Source of the DNA: Stenotrophomonas maltophilia | GTDB lineage: Bacteria; Pseudomonadota; Gammaproteobacteria; Xanthomonadales; Xanthomonadaceae | Length of the DNA: 64,000 nucleotides | Assembly (NCBI RefSeq): GCF_023518235.1 | Contig: NZ_CP090423.1 | Location: 806,001 to 870,000 of the forward strand | Reading direction: 5' to 3' | Shown: positions 33,901 through 42,733 of the stretch, piece after piece | Position numbering within the stretch: the first letter of the stretch is position 1 | Layout of the letters: every line of letters starts with the position of its first letter | Notes under the pieces: model-generated | Seen by the model: only the letters and a program-made list of their open reading frames with translations | Database searches by the model: none | What the model was told of the DNA's origin: nothing | Position numbers and translations under genes: made by a program

Positions 33901-36594
33901 GTGAGTGAGGTGACGGCACGTCTGTACACGCTGGCTGACAGCCTGCATTTTGAATCGCCGGACCGCTACCGGCCGACCGATGAGTATGCAGCGATCGCGC
34001 GCAGCCGCTTGCCATCCAGCTGGACGATGCAGGCGCGGGGCTTCTGGACCACCTGTCGTCCCGCACAGAGCGTAGCGGCCAGCCACGGGTGGAAGATCCA
34101 TCTGTCCAGTATTCCTGAAAACGCCGAACGCACACTGTCTGCGATCCTGCCGGTGGTGCTGGAGGCCGGCGTGGCGTTCAAGTTCTGCTCCGATCCTTTC
34201 ATGCTCGGGCTTTCGCTGGGCAAGGGATGGTCGCGCTTCCAGGTGGGCAAGTTCATCACGATCTACCCGCAGGACCCGCAGCAGTTCCAGGCGTTGCTGC
34301 CACAGCTGCATCAGGCCACCTGTGATCTGGCCGGCCCGCATGTGCTGACCGATCGCCCCTACGCCGACAGCACGGTGGTCTACTACCGGTATGGCGCGCA
34401 TGCCGGCGTATCGCGGCCGGATCCCTACGGCAGTCTGCAGCAGGGCTACCCGCTCAGTGACGGCGCATGGCAGGAAGACGTGCGTGGCCCGGCATTCCGG
34501 CTGCCGCCCGGCGTCATCGATCCGGTCACCCGCGCCGCCGAAGCGGCGCCGCAGTCACCGCAGGGGCCGATCACCCTCAACGCCCGCTATGAAGTGAAGG
34601 GGGTGCTCAAGTTCAACGGCACCGGCGGCATCTATCACGGGCGTGATACCGCCACCGGGCGCAAGGTCGTCATCCGCGAGGTGCGTGGCTTTTCCGCCGC
34701 CGATGGCACCGATGTACCCAACGGTATGGTCAATGCGATCCAGCGCGAGGCCCGGATCCTGCAGAAACTGTCCGGGACCGGACGGGTGCCGGTATATGTG
34801 GACCTGTTCAAGGAATGGAACAACTGGTTCCTGGTCCAGGAGCAGCTGGAGGCGATCACGCTGTGGGACAGTGCGATGGCGTTCTACTTCGCCGATGAGG
34901 ATCAGCGGTCGCGCGACGGTTTTGAGCGTATCCGCACGAAGATCCGCCAGATCGGCGAGGCGCTGCAGTGCGTTCACGACCACGACGTCGTGCTGCGCGA
35001 CCTGACCCGCAGCAACGTGATGTTCACCGCTGATGGGGAAGTGAAGTTCATCGATCTGGAGTTCGCGCACGAGATCGGTGTCGACTCGCGCTGGGCCAAG
35101 GGCTGGACGCCGGGCTACGCCTCGCAGCAGCAGTTGGAAGCGCAGCGCCCTACGGTGCAGGAGGATCACTACGCGTTCGGCGCGCTCATTCTGGACATGA
35201 TCACCTTCTGTGCCTCCGGCCTGGATCTGTGCCGACAGGCCCTGCTTGAGCGCAAGCTGCGCCAGGTGCTGGATGATCTGGGCCTGCCCGCCGATCTGCA
35301 CGAGATCGTGACGGGCCTGACGCTTCAGGACGTGGATGAACGCTGGAGCATCGCGCGTGCGTTGGCGCACCTGGCCAAGGCGCCGGCGCCCGCACCGGAC
35401 AGATTGATGTTCCCGACACGCGCGCAACTGCTGGAGGTGGCCGCGCCGGCAGCGCAGACGCGAGCGCGCATTGCTGCCGTACTGGACGGCTACGAACGCT
35501 ACCTCGCCTCGACCTGCGATCTCTCACGCAGCGATCGCCTGTGGCCGGCGGGCCTGCAGATGTTCATGACCAACCCGGTCTCGCTGCAGTTCGGCGCGAC
35601 CGGCGTTGCGATGTTCCTGTTGCAACGGGGCGGCCAACTACAGCCGGCTGTGCTGGACTGGATCGAACGCGGCGCCACCCCGCAACGATGCCCGAGCGGC
35701 CTGTACTCCGGCCGCGGCGGCGTCGCCTTGCTGATGATGTGCGCAGGCCGCCCGGACACGGCGCGCCGCCTGCTGGCCGAGATCAACGATGACCCGGCCG
35801 CGCGGGTGCTGCCCGGGCTGTACTTCGGCGCCGCGGGACTGGGCCTGCTGAATCTGCACGCCTGGCGGTCGTTGCGCGACCCGGCCTACCTTGAGGCGGC
35901 TGCGCGCATCGGCGATGCGTTGTTGCAGCAGGGGCAGCGCGGTGCCGTCGGCCTGTACTGGAAGGCAGGGGACCGCACCGGCCTGGGGCTGGGCGATGGA
36001 CAGAGTGGTATCGCGCTGTTTCTCACCTATCTGGGCAAGGCGACCGGCGCGCAGCGCTATCTCAATGCCGCCGCCGATGCACTGGATTTCGATCTCGCCC
36101 ATGGCCTGCGCATTGCCGGGAGAACGGTATGGCCCACGCACGTTGAAAGCGGACCGGCCGCGCCGGCCAGCCCGCATACCCGTTTCGGATCGGCAGGCAT
36201 CGGCATGGCCTGCGTGCGTCACTTCGTCGCTACCGGCAGTGAGCGTTTCCGCGAGGCGGCGCTGGACTGCGCGCATTCGGTGCGGCCACGGGTCACCAAC
36301 AAGATCTGGCAGGACAGCGGCAATGCCGGCTTCGGTGAGTTCATGCTGGACATGGCGCATTTTCTCGGCGATGAGCGCTTCGGCCATGCCGCCTTCTACC
36401 AGGCCGAGGCGATCCTGCCACACGCGATCGACTGCGAGGGAGGCATCGCCTTTGCCGGGCCGGCACACTATCGCCTCTGCAACGACTTCGGCATGGGGGG
36501 CTCCGGCATTGGTGTGTTCCTGGATCGACTGCAGAACCGCCGCCGTCGCCTGCTGATGCTGGATGAACTGCTGTCGCCGGCACCTGGCGCATGA
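33901..36594 (+). CDS. Class III lanthionine synthetase (LanKC-type)
   Basis: An 897-residue three-domain enzyme expected to phosphorylate, eliminate and cyclise Ser residues of a precursor peptide. Residues 1-215 match the lyase-type N-terminal domain (VLTDRPYADSTVVYYRYG). Residues ~225-495 are a Ser/Thr kinase-like domain with catalytic loop LRDLTRSN near residue 366 and IDLE in place of DFG. The usual ATP-binding Lys in VVIREVR is Arg259. Residues ~540-885 are LanC-like alpha-toroid repeats (SGRGGVALLM, GDGQSGIALFL, GSAGIGMA) without the zinc-binding Cys-His set, as in other class III enzymes. The GTG start follows AAGGAGG at 33888-33894. Confidence 0.9.
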   Translation: MSEVTARLYTLADSLHFESPDRYRPTDEYAAIARSRLPSSWTMQARGFWTTCRPAQSVAASHGWKIHLSSIPENAERTLSAILPVVLEAGVAFKFCSDPFMLGLSLGKGWSRFQVGKFITIYPQDPQQFQALLPQLHQATCDLAGPHVLTDRPYADSTVVYYRYGAHAGVSRPDPYGSLQQGYPLSDGAWQEDVRGPAFRLPPGVIDPVTRAAEAAPQSPQGPITLNARYEVKGVLKFNGTGGIYHGRDTATGRKVVIREVRGFSAADGTDVPNGMVNAIQREARILQKLSGTGRVPVYVDLFKEWNNWFLVQEQLEAITLWDSAMAFYFADEDQRSRDGFERIRTKIRQIGEALQCVHDHDVVLRDLTRSNVMFTADGEVKFIDLEFAHEIGVDSRWAKGWTPGYASQQQLEAQRPTVQEDHYAFGALILDMITFCASGLDLCRQALLERKLRQVLDDLGLPADLHEIVTGLTLQDVDERWSIARALAHLAKAPAPAPDRLMFPTRAQLLEVAAPAAQTRARIAAVLDGYERYLASTCDLSRSDRLWPAGLQMFMTNPVSLQFGATGVAMFLLQRGGQLQPAVLDWIERGATPQRCPSGLYSGRGGVALLMMCAGRPDTARRLLAEINDDPAARVLPGLYFGAAGLGLLNLHAWRSLRDPAYLEAAARIGDALLQQGQRGAVGLYWKAGDRTGLGLGDGQSGIALFLTYLGKATGAQRYLNAAADALDFDLAHGLRIAGRTVWPTHVESGPAAPASPHTRFGSAGIGMACVRHFVATGSERFREAALDCAHSVRPRVTNKIWQDSGNAGFGEFMLDMAHFLGDERFGHAAFYQAEAILPHAIDCEGGIAFAGPAHYRLCNDFGMGGSGIGVFLDRLQNRRRRLLMLDELLSPAPGA

Positions 36595-36598
36595 TCCC

Positions 36599-36632
36599 GC
36601 GACGTTGCCGGTGCGGCGCCCGGCAACGTCGC
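36599..36632. terminator. 13-bp perfect hairpin between lanKC and TonB receptor genes
   Basis: GCGACGTTGCCGG (36599-36611) pairs perfectly with CCGGCAACGTCGC (36620-36632) across an 8-base loop. It starts 4 bases after the LanKC stop and lies between convergent genes. A T-run is missing on both strands. Confidence 0.65.
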
Positions 36633-36653
36633 GTCCTGGACGGGCCAGGCGCC

Positions 36654-38861
36654 TCAGAAATCCATCGTGGCCGAGAGCAGCACCGTTCTCGGCGCACCCA
36701 GTGCCAGGCTCGACAGCAACGGCATGCCCCAGTACGCCTTGTTGGCCACGTTGTTCACCGTGGCACGCAGCGCAAACGGCCGGCCCGCCAGCGTCGTGCT
36801 GTAGCGCGCGCCCACATCGAACAGCGTGCGGCCCGGCACCGACAGGCGGTTGTCGGCACTGATGTACTGCTTGGACATGGCCGTCGCATTCCCGGTCAGG
36901 GTCAGCCCCTGCAGCACCGGCACATTCCATTCCACGCCCAGCTTGGCCTGGCGCTGGGCCACGGCAGTGGCGATGCGGCCCTCATTCACGCCGCCGGCGG
37001 TACGGGTCAGCTTCGGTTGCACATAGGCAAGGCCGCCCAGCAGGCGCACGCCGTCCAGCGGTGAACCGAAGAAGCCCCATTCCAGGCCACGGTTACGTTG
37101 CTCGCCACCAAACGAGAAGATGTTGGTGACCGGGTCGGTGTAGCTGCTCGGACGCTTGATCTCGTACACGCTGAAGGTGTGCGCGAAACTGCCCTGGTCC
37201 AGCTTCAGGCCCAGCTCCTTCTGCTTGGTGCGGAAGGGTGCGAACACATCGCCAGCGTTGGCCGCGGTCATCGGTGCGGTGGCGCCCTGGCTGAGGCCTT
37301 CGATGTAGTTGGTGTAGACCGAGACGTTGTCGCTGGCTTTCACCAGCAACGCGGCCGCCGGGGTGGTGGCGCTTTCGTCATAGCGCGAGGTGCGCGCACC
37401 GGTGGCCACGTTGAAGGTCTCGCTGAGTACCTGCTGACGACGCACGCCCAGCGTCAGCTGCACGCGCTCATCGGCGAAAGACAGGGTGTCGGCCACGCCA
37501 AGGCTGTCCAGGCGCAGTCCGGTGTGCGAGATGTGCGGCGCGATGAACGGCGCGGCCGGCCCCCACACCGGGTGGTAGAGGTGGGTGGTCCAGTCCCAGC
37601 CCGGCACGCTGCGGCGGCCATAGTCGTTCTGGGTGTGCTGGTAGTGGGTCACATTGGCGGCCCACTGATGGCCGACGCTGCCGGTACGGAACGTGCCGCG
37701 CAGGCCGGCATCACCGGACTGCTTGCGGATATCGAACGCCAGCTGGCCGATCACTGTGCTGAAATCGCCGGCCGGGTTGAGCACCTGTGCGCTGATCGAG
37801 CCGTTGTAGCGGTAGTCGGTCCTGCTGGTGCCATAGGCCAGGTAGGCCATCAGGCTGTCATTGATGTCCAGCTCGCCGCGCAGCATCGCGCCCTTGTCCC
37901 GGCTGTCCACGTACGCCCAGTCCGGGTTGATCAGGGTATCGCCGCGCGGCGGGCGCGGAATCGCCACCCCCGGGGCCAGACCGACCCCGCGCGCCGGGCC
38001 GTCAATGCGGTCGTCGGCGCTGTACAGATCGGCCGACAGGCGCGCACGGCTGCCGCGCCAGTCCAGTGCCAGCGACCCCAGCTGCACCTTCTTGCGCTGC
38101 TTGCCGACGGCGCCGTCGCCATCACGCCAGGCGCCGTTGAAGCGGATGCCGAACTGCCTGTCGGTGCCCAGCCGGCGGCCGACGTCCACATGGGTGCCGA
38201 ACTGCGCATCGGAGGCGAAGTTGGCACTGACCCGCAGCAGCGGCTGCTCACCGGCACGCTTGGGCACCAGGTTCACCGCGCCGCCCACCGAGCCGCCCGG
38301 CGGCATGCCGTTGAGCAACGCCGACGGGCCCTTCAGTACCTCGATGCGCTCGAACATTTCCGGCGAGGTGCGGTAGAACGGCGCCATGCCGCTGAGACCG
38401 TTGAAGGTGGTGTCGCTGGTACTGGAGGCGAAGCCACGGATGGCGTAGTTCTCGCTCCACGAGCCGGTGACGCCGTTGCTGAACACCGTTGGGTCGGTGG
38501 CGGCGATGACCTCGGTGATGTCCCGGGCCTGGTGGTCGCGGATGAACGCTTCGGTATAGCTGACCGTGCTGAACGGTGTGTCCATGAAGTCCTTGTCACC
38601 GAGCAGGCCGACACGGCCGCCGCCGGCCACCTGTCCGCCCGCGTAGTCGCTGGTGACCCGCCGCTGTTCCTGCACCTGCACCGAGGGCAGGGTGGACGGT
38701 GCCGATTCGGCAGATTCGGCCAACGCGGCGAACGAGGCCAGCAGGCCCAGCGCGAGGCCCGAGACGCGGTGGCGCCGGTCCGCGCGCGGCGGAGGTGTCA
38801 GCAGCCGCGCAGCGGCCATGGCCGGACGGACGGGCGAAGCGGGTAGATCAAACACGGTCAT
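36654..38861 (-). CDS. TonB-dependent siderophore-type receptor
   Basis: A 735-residue outer-membrane receptor. After the signal region (GLALGLLASFAALAESAES) come the plug (SENYAIRGF, ERIEVLKGPSALLNGMPPGGSVGG, VNLVPKRA) and the barrel ending in Phe. The LLNGMPPGGSVGGAVNLV stretch places it in the siderophore-receptor (FhuA/FoxA/FecA) group. No STN domain is seen. I start at 38861 because upstream in-frame codons overlap the TetR operator region. It is divergent from a TetR gene, not near an obvious Fur box, so it may respond to a small-molecule inducer instead of or as well as iron. Confidence 0.9.
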   Translation of the reverse strand: MTVFDLPASPVRPAMAAARLLTPPPRADRRHRVSGLALGLLASFAALAESAESAPSTLPSVQVQEQRRVTSDYAGGQVAGGGRVGLLGDKDFMDTPFSTVSYTEAFIRDHQARDITEVIAATDPTVFSNGVTGSWSENYAIRGFASSTSDTTFNGLSGMAPFYRTSPEMFERIEVLKGPSALLNGMPPGGSVGGAVNLVPKRAGEQPLLRVSANFASDAQFGTHVDVGRRLGTDRQFGIRFNGAWRDGDGAVGKQRKKVQLGSLALDWRGSRARLSADLYSADDRIDGPARGVGLAPGVAIPRPPRGDTLINPDWAYVDSRDKGAMLRGELDINDSLMAYLAYGTSRTDYRYNGSISAQVLNPAGDFSTVIGQLAFDIRKQSGDAGLRGTFRTGSVGHQWAANVTHYQHTQNDYGRRSVPGWDWTTHLYHPVWGPAAPFIAPHISHTGLRLDSLGVADTLSFADERVQLTLGVRRQQVLSETFNVATGARTSRYDESATTPAAALLVKASDNVSVYTNYIEGLSQGATAPMTAANAGDVFAPFRTKQKELGLKLDQGSFAHTFSVYEIKRPSSYTDPVTNIFSFGGEQRNRGLEWGFFGSPLDGVRLLGGLAYVQPKLTRTAGGVNEGRIATAVAQRQAKLGVEWNVPVLQGLTLTGNATAMSKQYISADNRLSVPGRTLFDVGARYSTTLAGRPFALRATVNNVANKAYWGMPLLSSLALGAPRTVLLSATMDF

Positions 38862-39027
38862 GCCAGGTTCCTGTAGATCGCAGGCGCGAACGCGCCTGGC
38901 GCGCTGCCATCGGCAAGCACGGGGAGGGGGCGCAGCGCAGGGTTGTTGGCTGGGTGGGGACCTGGCGGGAGATGAGCCACCGGCTCGATTCGGGTGTGGG
39001 CCACGGTGGCGAGCCGGGCGCACTTCA

Positions 39028-39053
39028 ATTTAGTTGAGTACAGTAAACTAAAT
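39028..39053. promoter_or_regulatory. Inverted repeat ATTTAGTT-N10-AACTAAAT, probable TetR operator
   Basis: Perfect 8-bp arms at 39028-39035 and 39046-39053 flank a 10-base spacer. The TAGTT-GAGTA-CAGTA-AACTA layout is AT-rich and stands out from the surrounding high-GC DNA. It is 48 bases before the TetR start and 167 bases before the receptor start, in the shared regulatory region. Confidence 0.65.
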
Positions 39054-39101
39054 CACAGGAAGCGGACAAGAGGGTCCCTTTGCTGTCACCCTGACAACGC
39101 T

Positions 39102-39704
39102 ATGAGTACGCAACCCGATCCAACACAGGCGCCCCGTGGCCGGCCGCCCACCATCACCCCCGAGCGTCTGGCCGACATCGGCATCCGCCTGGGGCTGCCC
39201 GGCCTGACCATGGCCACCGTTGCCGCCGAACTGGCGGTGAGCCAGGCCGCGCTGTACAAGCGCGTGGCCAATCTGGAGGCGTTGAAACGGCTGGTGGCCG
39301 ATGCCGTGTTCCAGCGCTGGCAGATCCCGCGCGCATCGCGTGATGCCGCGGGCGGACTGCAGGGCTACCTGCTGACGTTTGTGGCGTCGCTGTGCGAGGT
39401 GGTGAAGGCGCATCCCGGGCTGCCGCCGTATCTGCTGCGGCGTTCGGTGGCGACCACGCCGATGCTGGAAAAGATCGCCGCCCACCAGGTGCATGTGGCC
39501 GAGGTGTACGGGCTGCCGATCGACAAGGCGCGTTGGTTGTTGGCGACCCTGGCGTTCCACTGCATCGCCGGTGCCGACACCATCTACGCGATCGCCGACG
39601 ATGAGGATGGCCAGGTCATCACCGACTTCAGGCAGGGTCTGCGTGCGCTGGTGATCGGGTCGTTGCAGGTCTTGAAAGAGGACGGCGCGGACCGATCGCC
39701 GTGA
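39102..39704 (+). CDS. TetR family repressor
   Basis: A 200-residue regulator. The N-terminal helix-turn-helix reads LTMATVAAELAVSQAALYKRVANLEAL. The C-terminal ligand domain (VVKAHPGLPPYLLRRSV, FHCIAGADTIYAIADDE) resembles TetR_C domains. The start at 39102 follows an AT-rich operator-like repeat, which suggests self-repression and control of the divergent TonB receptor. The ligand is unknown. Confidence 0.9.
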   Translation: MSTQPDPTQAPRGRPPTITPERLADIGIRLGLPGLTMATVAAELAVSQAALYKRVANLEALKRLVADAVFQRWQIPRASRDAAGGLQGYLLTFVASLCEVVKAHPGLPPYLLRRSVATTPMLEKIAAHQVHVAEVYGLPIDKARWLLATLAFHCIAGADTIYAIADDEDGQVITDFRQGLRALVIGSLQVLKEDGADRSP

Positions 39705-39710
39705 CCCCAT

Positions 39711-39732
39711 CCACGCATGGCGTGGATCTACA
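39711..39732. repeat. SMAG-type palindrome (GTAG edge)
   Basis: TCCACGC-atg-GCGTGGA followed by TCTAC, the reverse of a GTAG edge. It fills the 36-base gap between the TetR gene and the glycosylase gene. Confidence 0.68.
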
Positions 39733-39740
39733 ATGCGGCC

Positions 39741-40844
39741 ATGCCTGCCACGCCCACCCTCGATGACCTGCGCCGCTTCGCTGTGGCGCGCACCCTGTTC
39801 GCACCCACCACGCTGATGGCGGCGATCCGGCGGCTCGGCTTCGTACAGGCCGACCCGATCCGCGCCCCGGCGCGTGCGCAGGACCTGACCCTGCGACACC
39901 GGGTGAAGGACTACCGCGCGGGAGATCTGGAGCGGCGCTACGCGCGCCTGCCGGTGGAAGAAGACTGCCTGGTCAACTACGGTTTCCTGCCGCGTGAGCA
40001 TCTGGCGCTGATGCATCCGCGCGTGTCCCGGCGCGTGTGGGATGCGCAGACCCGGCGCCGTGCAGCCGATGTGCTGGCCTTTGTACGCGAACGCGGCAGT
40101 GTGCACCCGCGTGAAGTCGATCAGGCCTTCGCGCATGGCCGGGTGACCAACTACTGGGGTGGCACCAGCAATGCCAGCACCCAGTTGCTTGACGGCATGC
40201 ATTACCGCGGACTGTTGCGCGTGCAGCGCCGCGACAGTGGCACGCGCATCTACACGTTGGCCGAACACGCCGAGGCCGATGCCAGCGAGGCTGCGCAGAT
40301 CGAGCGCGCGGCGGCGCTGGTCAACCTGGTGGTGCGCAAGTACGCGCCGCTGCCGTCGGCCAGCCTGACCTATCTGGTGCGCCTGCTGGGCTATGGCGCA
40401 CCACACCTGGCCGAGCAGACCCGGCACGCGCTGAAACTGGCCAGGCAGCAACTTGCCAGTTGCACGCTGGACGGCACCACGTGGTACTGGCCGGCGGATG
40501 AGAATCCACGCTCCCGCCGCCACGCGCCGGACGAGCAGGTGCGCCTGCTGGCACCGTTCGATCCGGTGGTGTGGGATCGCCGCCGCTTCGAGCAGTTGTG
40601 GGGCTGGGTCTACCGGTTCGAGGCGTACACGCCTGCACCCAAGCGCCAGTACGGCTACTACGCCCTGCCGCTGTTGTGGCACGACCAGGTGGTGGGCTGG
40701 GCCAATCTCAGCGTGCGCGACGGCGAGCTGGCCTCGAGCGTGGGCTATGCCGGGCGATCGCTGGCGCGCGATCGGGTGTTTGGCCAGGCGTTGCAGGACG
40801 AGCTGGAGCGGATGCGCGTGTTCCTGGAGGCGGCCGGGCGCTAG
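39741..40844 (+). CDS. YcaQ/AlkX-type DNA glycosylase (winged-helix HTH_42 family)
   Basis: A 367-residue soluble protein of the HTH_42 superfamily. The catalytic Q-x-D motif is Q36-A-D38 in LGFVQADPIR; E. coli YcaQ (AlkX) uses this motif to unhook DNA interstrand crosslinks and AlkZ to remove azinomycin adducts. Other family stretches are TNYWGGTSNAST, LLAPFDPVVWDRRR and YYALPLLWHDQVVGW. The start at 39741 follows a SMAG repeat. A role in repair of alkylation or crosslink damage is inferred from the family. Confidence 0.85.
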   Translation: MPATPTLDDLRRFAVARTLFAPTTLMAAIRRLGFVQADPIRAPARAQDLTLRHRVKDYRAGDLERRYARLPVEEDCLVNYGFLPREHLALMHPRVSRRVWDAQTRRRAADVLAFVRERGSVHPREVDQAFAHGRVTNYWGGTSNASTQLLDGMHYRGLLRVQRRDSGTRIYTLAEHAEADASEAAQIERAAALVNLVVRKYAPLPSASLTYLVRLLGYGAPHLAEQTRHALKLARQQLASCTLDGTTWYWPADENPRSRRHAPDEQVRLLAPFDPVVWDRRRFEQLWGWVYRFEAYTPAPKRQYGYYALPLLWHDQVVGWANLSVRDGELASSVGYAGRSLARDRVFGQALQDELERMRVFLEAAGR

Positions 40845-40868
40845 CACCGGCGGCAGCGGAGGCGGCGT

Positions 40869-42593
40869 TCAGTGCCCGGAATCGGGCGCCTGCGCCGGAC
40901 GCATCTGCTGGCGGATGCGGGCGCGTGTCCGGTACAGCTGGGTATCTGCGCGATGGATGGTCTCGGCCAAAGCCTCGCCCGGGCGGTGCTCGGCGCTGCC
41001 CATCGAGAACGGCGTGGGTGCGGCCGCGGCATGCTGCCGGTACCAGCCTTCCAGCGCGGCCAGGCGCGCGGGCGGGGCATCCAGCACGACCAGGAACTCA
41101 TCGCCGCCCAGCCGCACCACGACTTCGCGTTCGGCCAGCGGCCGGCGCAGGAAGGTGGCGAACTCCACCAGCACCGCGTCGCCGCGCCGATGCCCCTGCA
41201 GATCGTTGATCTGCTTGAAATGGTCCAGGTCGAACAGCAGGCAGGCCCAGTTCGCGTCAACCAGGGCATCGAGCCGATGCAGGTAGCGGCGGTTGTGGCA
41301 GTGGGTCAGCGGGTCGCGCTGGGACAGCTCGCGCAGGATGCGCTCCTGTTGGCGCAGCGCAGTGACGTCCTGCGCATGCCCCAGCACATAGGGCGGATCG
41401 GCCTCTTCGTCGAGCACATTGTGGTAGGCCCAGTAGCGGCGATGGCCATCGGCGCCGATCAGCTCGATCACGCCCGAATCGGTGTGCGCCGCGGCGATGC
41501 GTGCCAGGTAGGCGTCGAACGCGTCGCGGCGATCTGCGGGCATCAGCGCGCCGAGGCTGCGCCCGACCATCTGGCTCTCCTCGAAACCCAGCGACTGCAC
41601 GGCCGCCGGGTTCACCGAGGTCAGCGTGCCGTCCAGGGTATGCGTGCAGATCAGGCCCAGGCTGTAATGGAACAGGCGCCGATAGCGTGTTTCGCTGGCT
41701 TCCAGCGCATCCAGCACGGCGCGCTCGTCGGTGATGTCCTGGATCGCGCCGACCAGACGTGTGTGGCCATCGACCTGCTGCCGCCCACCCACCACGCGCA
41801 CCCAGATGTCGCGATGGTCGGCAGTGGTCATCGGCACCTGTATTTCCCAGGGTGTGCCTTCGTCGATGCAGCGTTGCACCGCGCTCTGCATGATGCTGCG
41901 GCTGTCGGCGCGATAGAACGACAGTGCTGATTCCAGTGTCGGCTGGTAATTGCCGCGGACGCCGTGGATATGCTTGGTTTCGCGGGTCCAGCGCACCTCG
42001 TTGCTGTGCAGGTCCAGCTCCCAGCCCCCCACGCGCGCGGCGCGGTTGGTGCGCTCGAGGAAATCCTCGCTGCGCTTGAGTTCGCGATGCAGTGCCTTGG
42101 CCTGGCCGACCTGTGCCAGCAGTGCGCTGCGCTGTTCCAGCACCTGGGTGGTGACCCGCGCCAGGTGCACCATCAGTTCGCGCTGCGAGGGTGACAGCAC
42201 GCCGGGCATCGGGTCGAGCAGGCACAGGGTGCCGATGCGGGCGCCGTAGGCCGAGCCGAGCGCGATGCCGACGTAGTGGCGGATGCGCGGGCCGCCGGTG
42301 ACCAGCGGATTGCTGGAGAAGCGGGGGTCCTGGCGCGTATCGGCGACTTCGAACAGGGTGTCCTGCTCGATGGCATGGGTACAGAACGAGATGTCGCGCG
42401 AGGTCTCGCTGACACCTTCCAGGCCGATGTTGGCCTTGAACCACTGGCGCTGCTCGGCGACCACCGAGATCAGCCCCATGGTCATTCCGGTGGCGGAACG
42501 GGCCGCTGCGACGATGGCGTCGAACACCGGCTCCGGCGGCGTATCCAGAAGGCTCAGTCGGTCGATTTCAAGCAGTCGGTCGGCTTCGTCCAT
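40869..42593 (-). CDS. Diguanylate cyclase with GAF and PAS sensor domains
   Basis: About 574 residues from ATG 42593; a GTG at 42638 would add 15 residues. Domains in order: GAF (~10-165), PAS (~190-310), PAS (~325-430) and GGDEF (~435-565). The active-site motif is intact (LGGDEFL near residues 494-498), with the upstream RDPLTHCHNRRYL and FDLDHFKQIND signatures, so it should make c-di-GMP. No RxxD inhibitory site is obvious at the usual position. It lacks membrane helices and probably senses a soluble or redox/light-type signal. No EAL domain is present. Confidence 0.93.
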   Translation of the reverse strand: MDEADRLLEIDRLSLLDTPPEPVFDAIVAAARSATGMTMGLISVVAEQRQWFKANIGLEGVSETSRDISFCTHAIEQDTLFEVADTRQDPRFSSNPLVTGGPRIRHYVGIALGSAYGARIGTLCLLDPMPGVLSPSQRELMVHLARVTTQVLEQRSALLAQVGQAKALHRELKRSEDFLERTNRAARVGGWELDLHSNEVRWTRETKHIHGVRGNYQPTLESALSFYRADSRSIMQSAVQRCIDEGTPWEIQVPMTTADHRDIWVRVVGGRQQVDGHTRLVGAIQDITDERAVLDALEASETRYRRLFHYSLGLICTHTLDGTLTSVNPAAVQSLGFEESQMVGRSLGALMPADRRDAFDAYLARIAAAHTDSGVIELIGADGHRRYWAYHNVLDEEADPPYVLGHAQDVTALRQQERILRELSQRDPLTHCHNRRYLHRLDALVDANWACLLFDLDHFKQINDLQGHRRGDAVLVEFATFLRRPLAEREVVVRLGGDEFLVVLDAPPARLAALEGWYRQHAAAAPTPFSMGSAEHRPGEALAETIHRADTQLYRTRARIRQQMRPAQAPDSGH

Positions 42594-42733
42594 GGTGCGT
42601 GACAGGGCAGGGGCGTGGGCGGGAGGCTGCGACGGCACCGGCGATGCTAGCGCCGCCGGAGTTATCTAGTGCCAAGCACGGGTGATGCCAGTGTGAGGCG
42701 AGGGCGGTCTTTGGTCCGCGCGCATCGCCTCGA

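Noticed and set aside
33798..33908. 36-codon ORF between the lanthipeptide precursor and lanKC, considered as a second precursor
   Set aside because: No LxLQ leader motif and no good ribosome-binding site; a basic, Arg-rich end unlike a core peptide.
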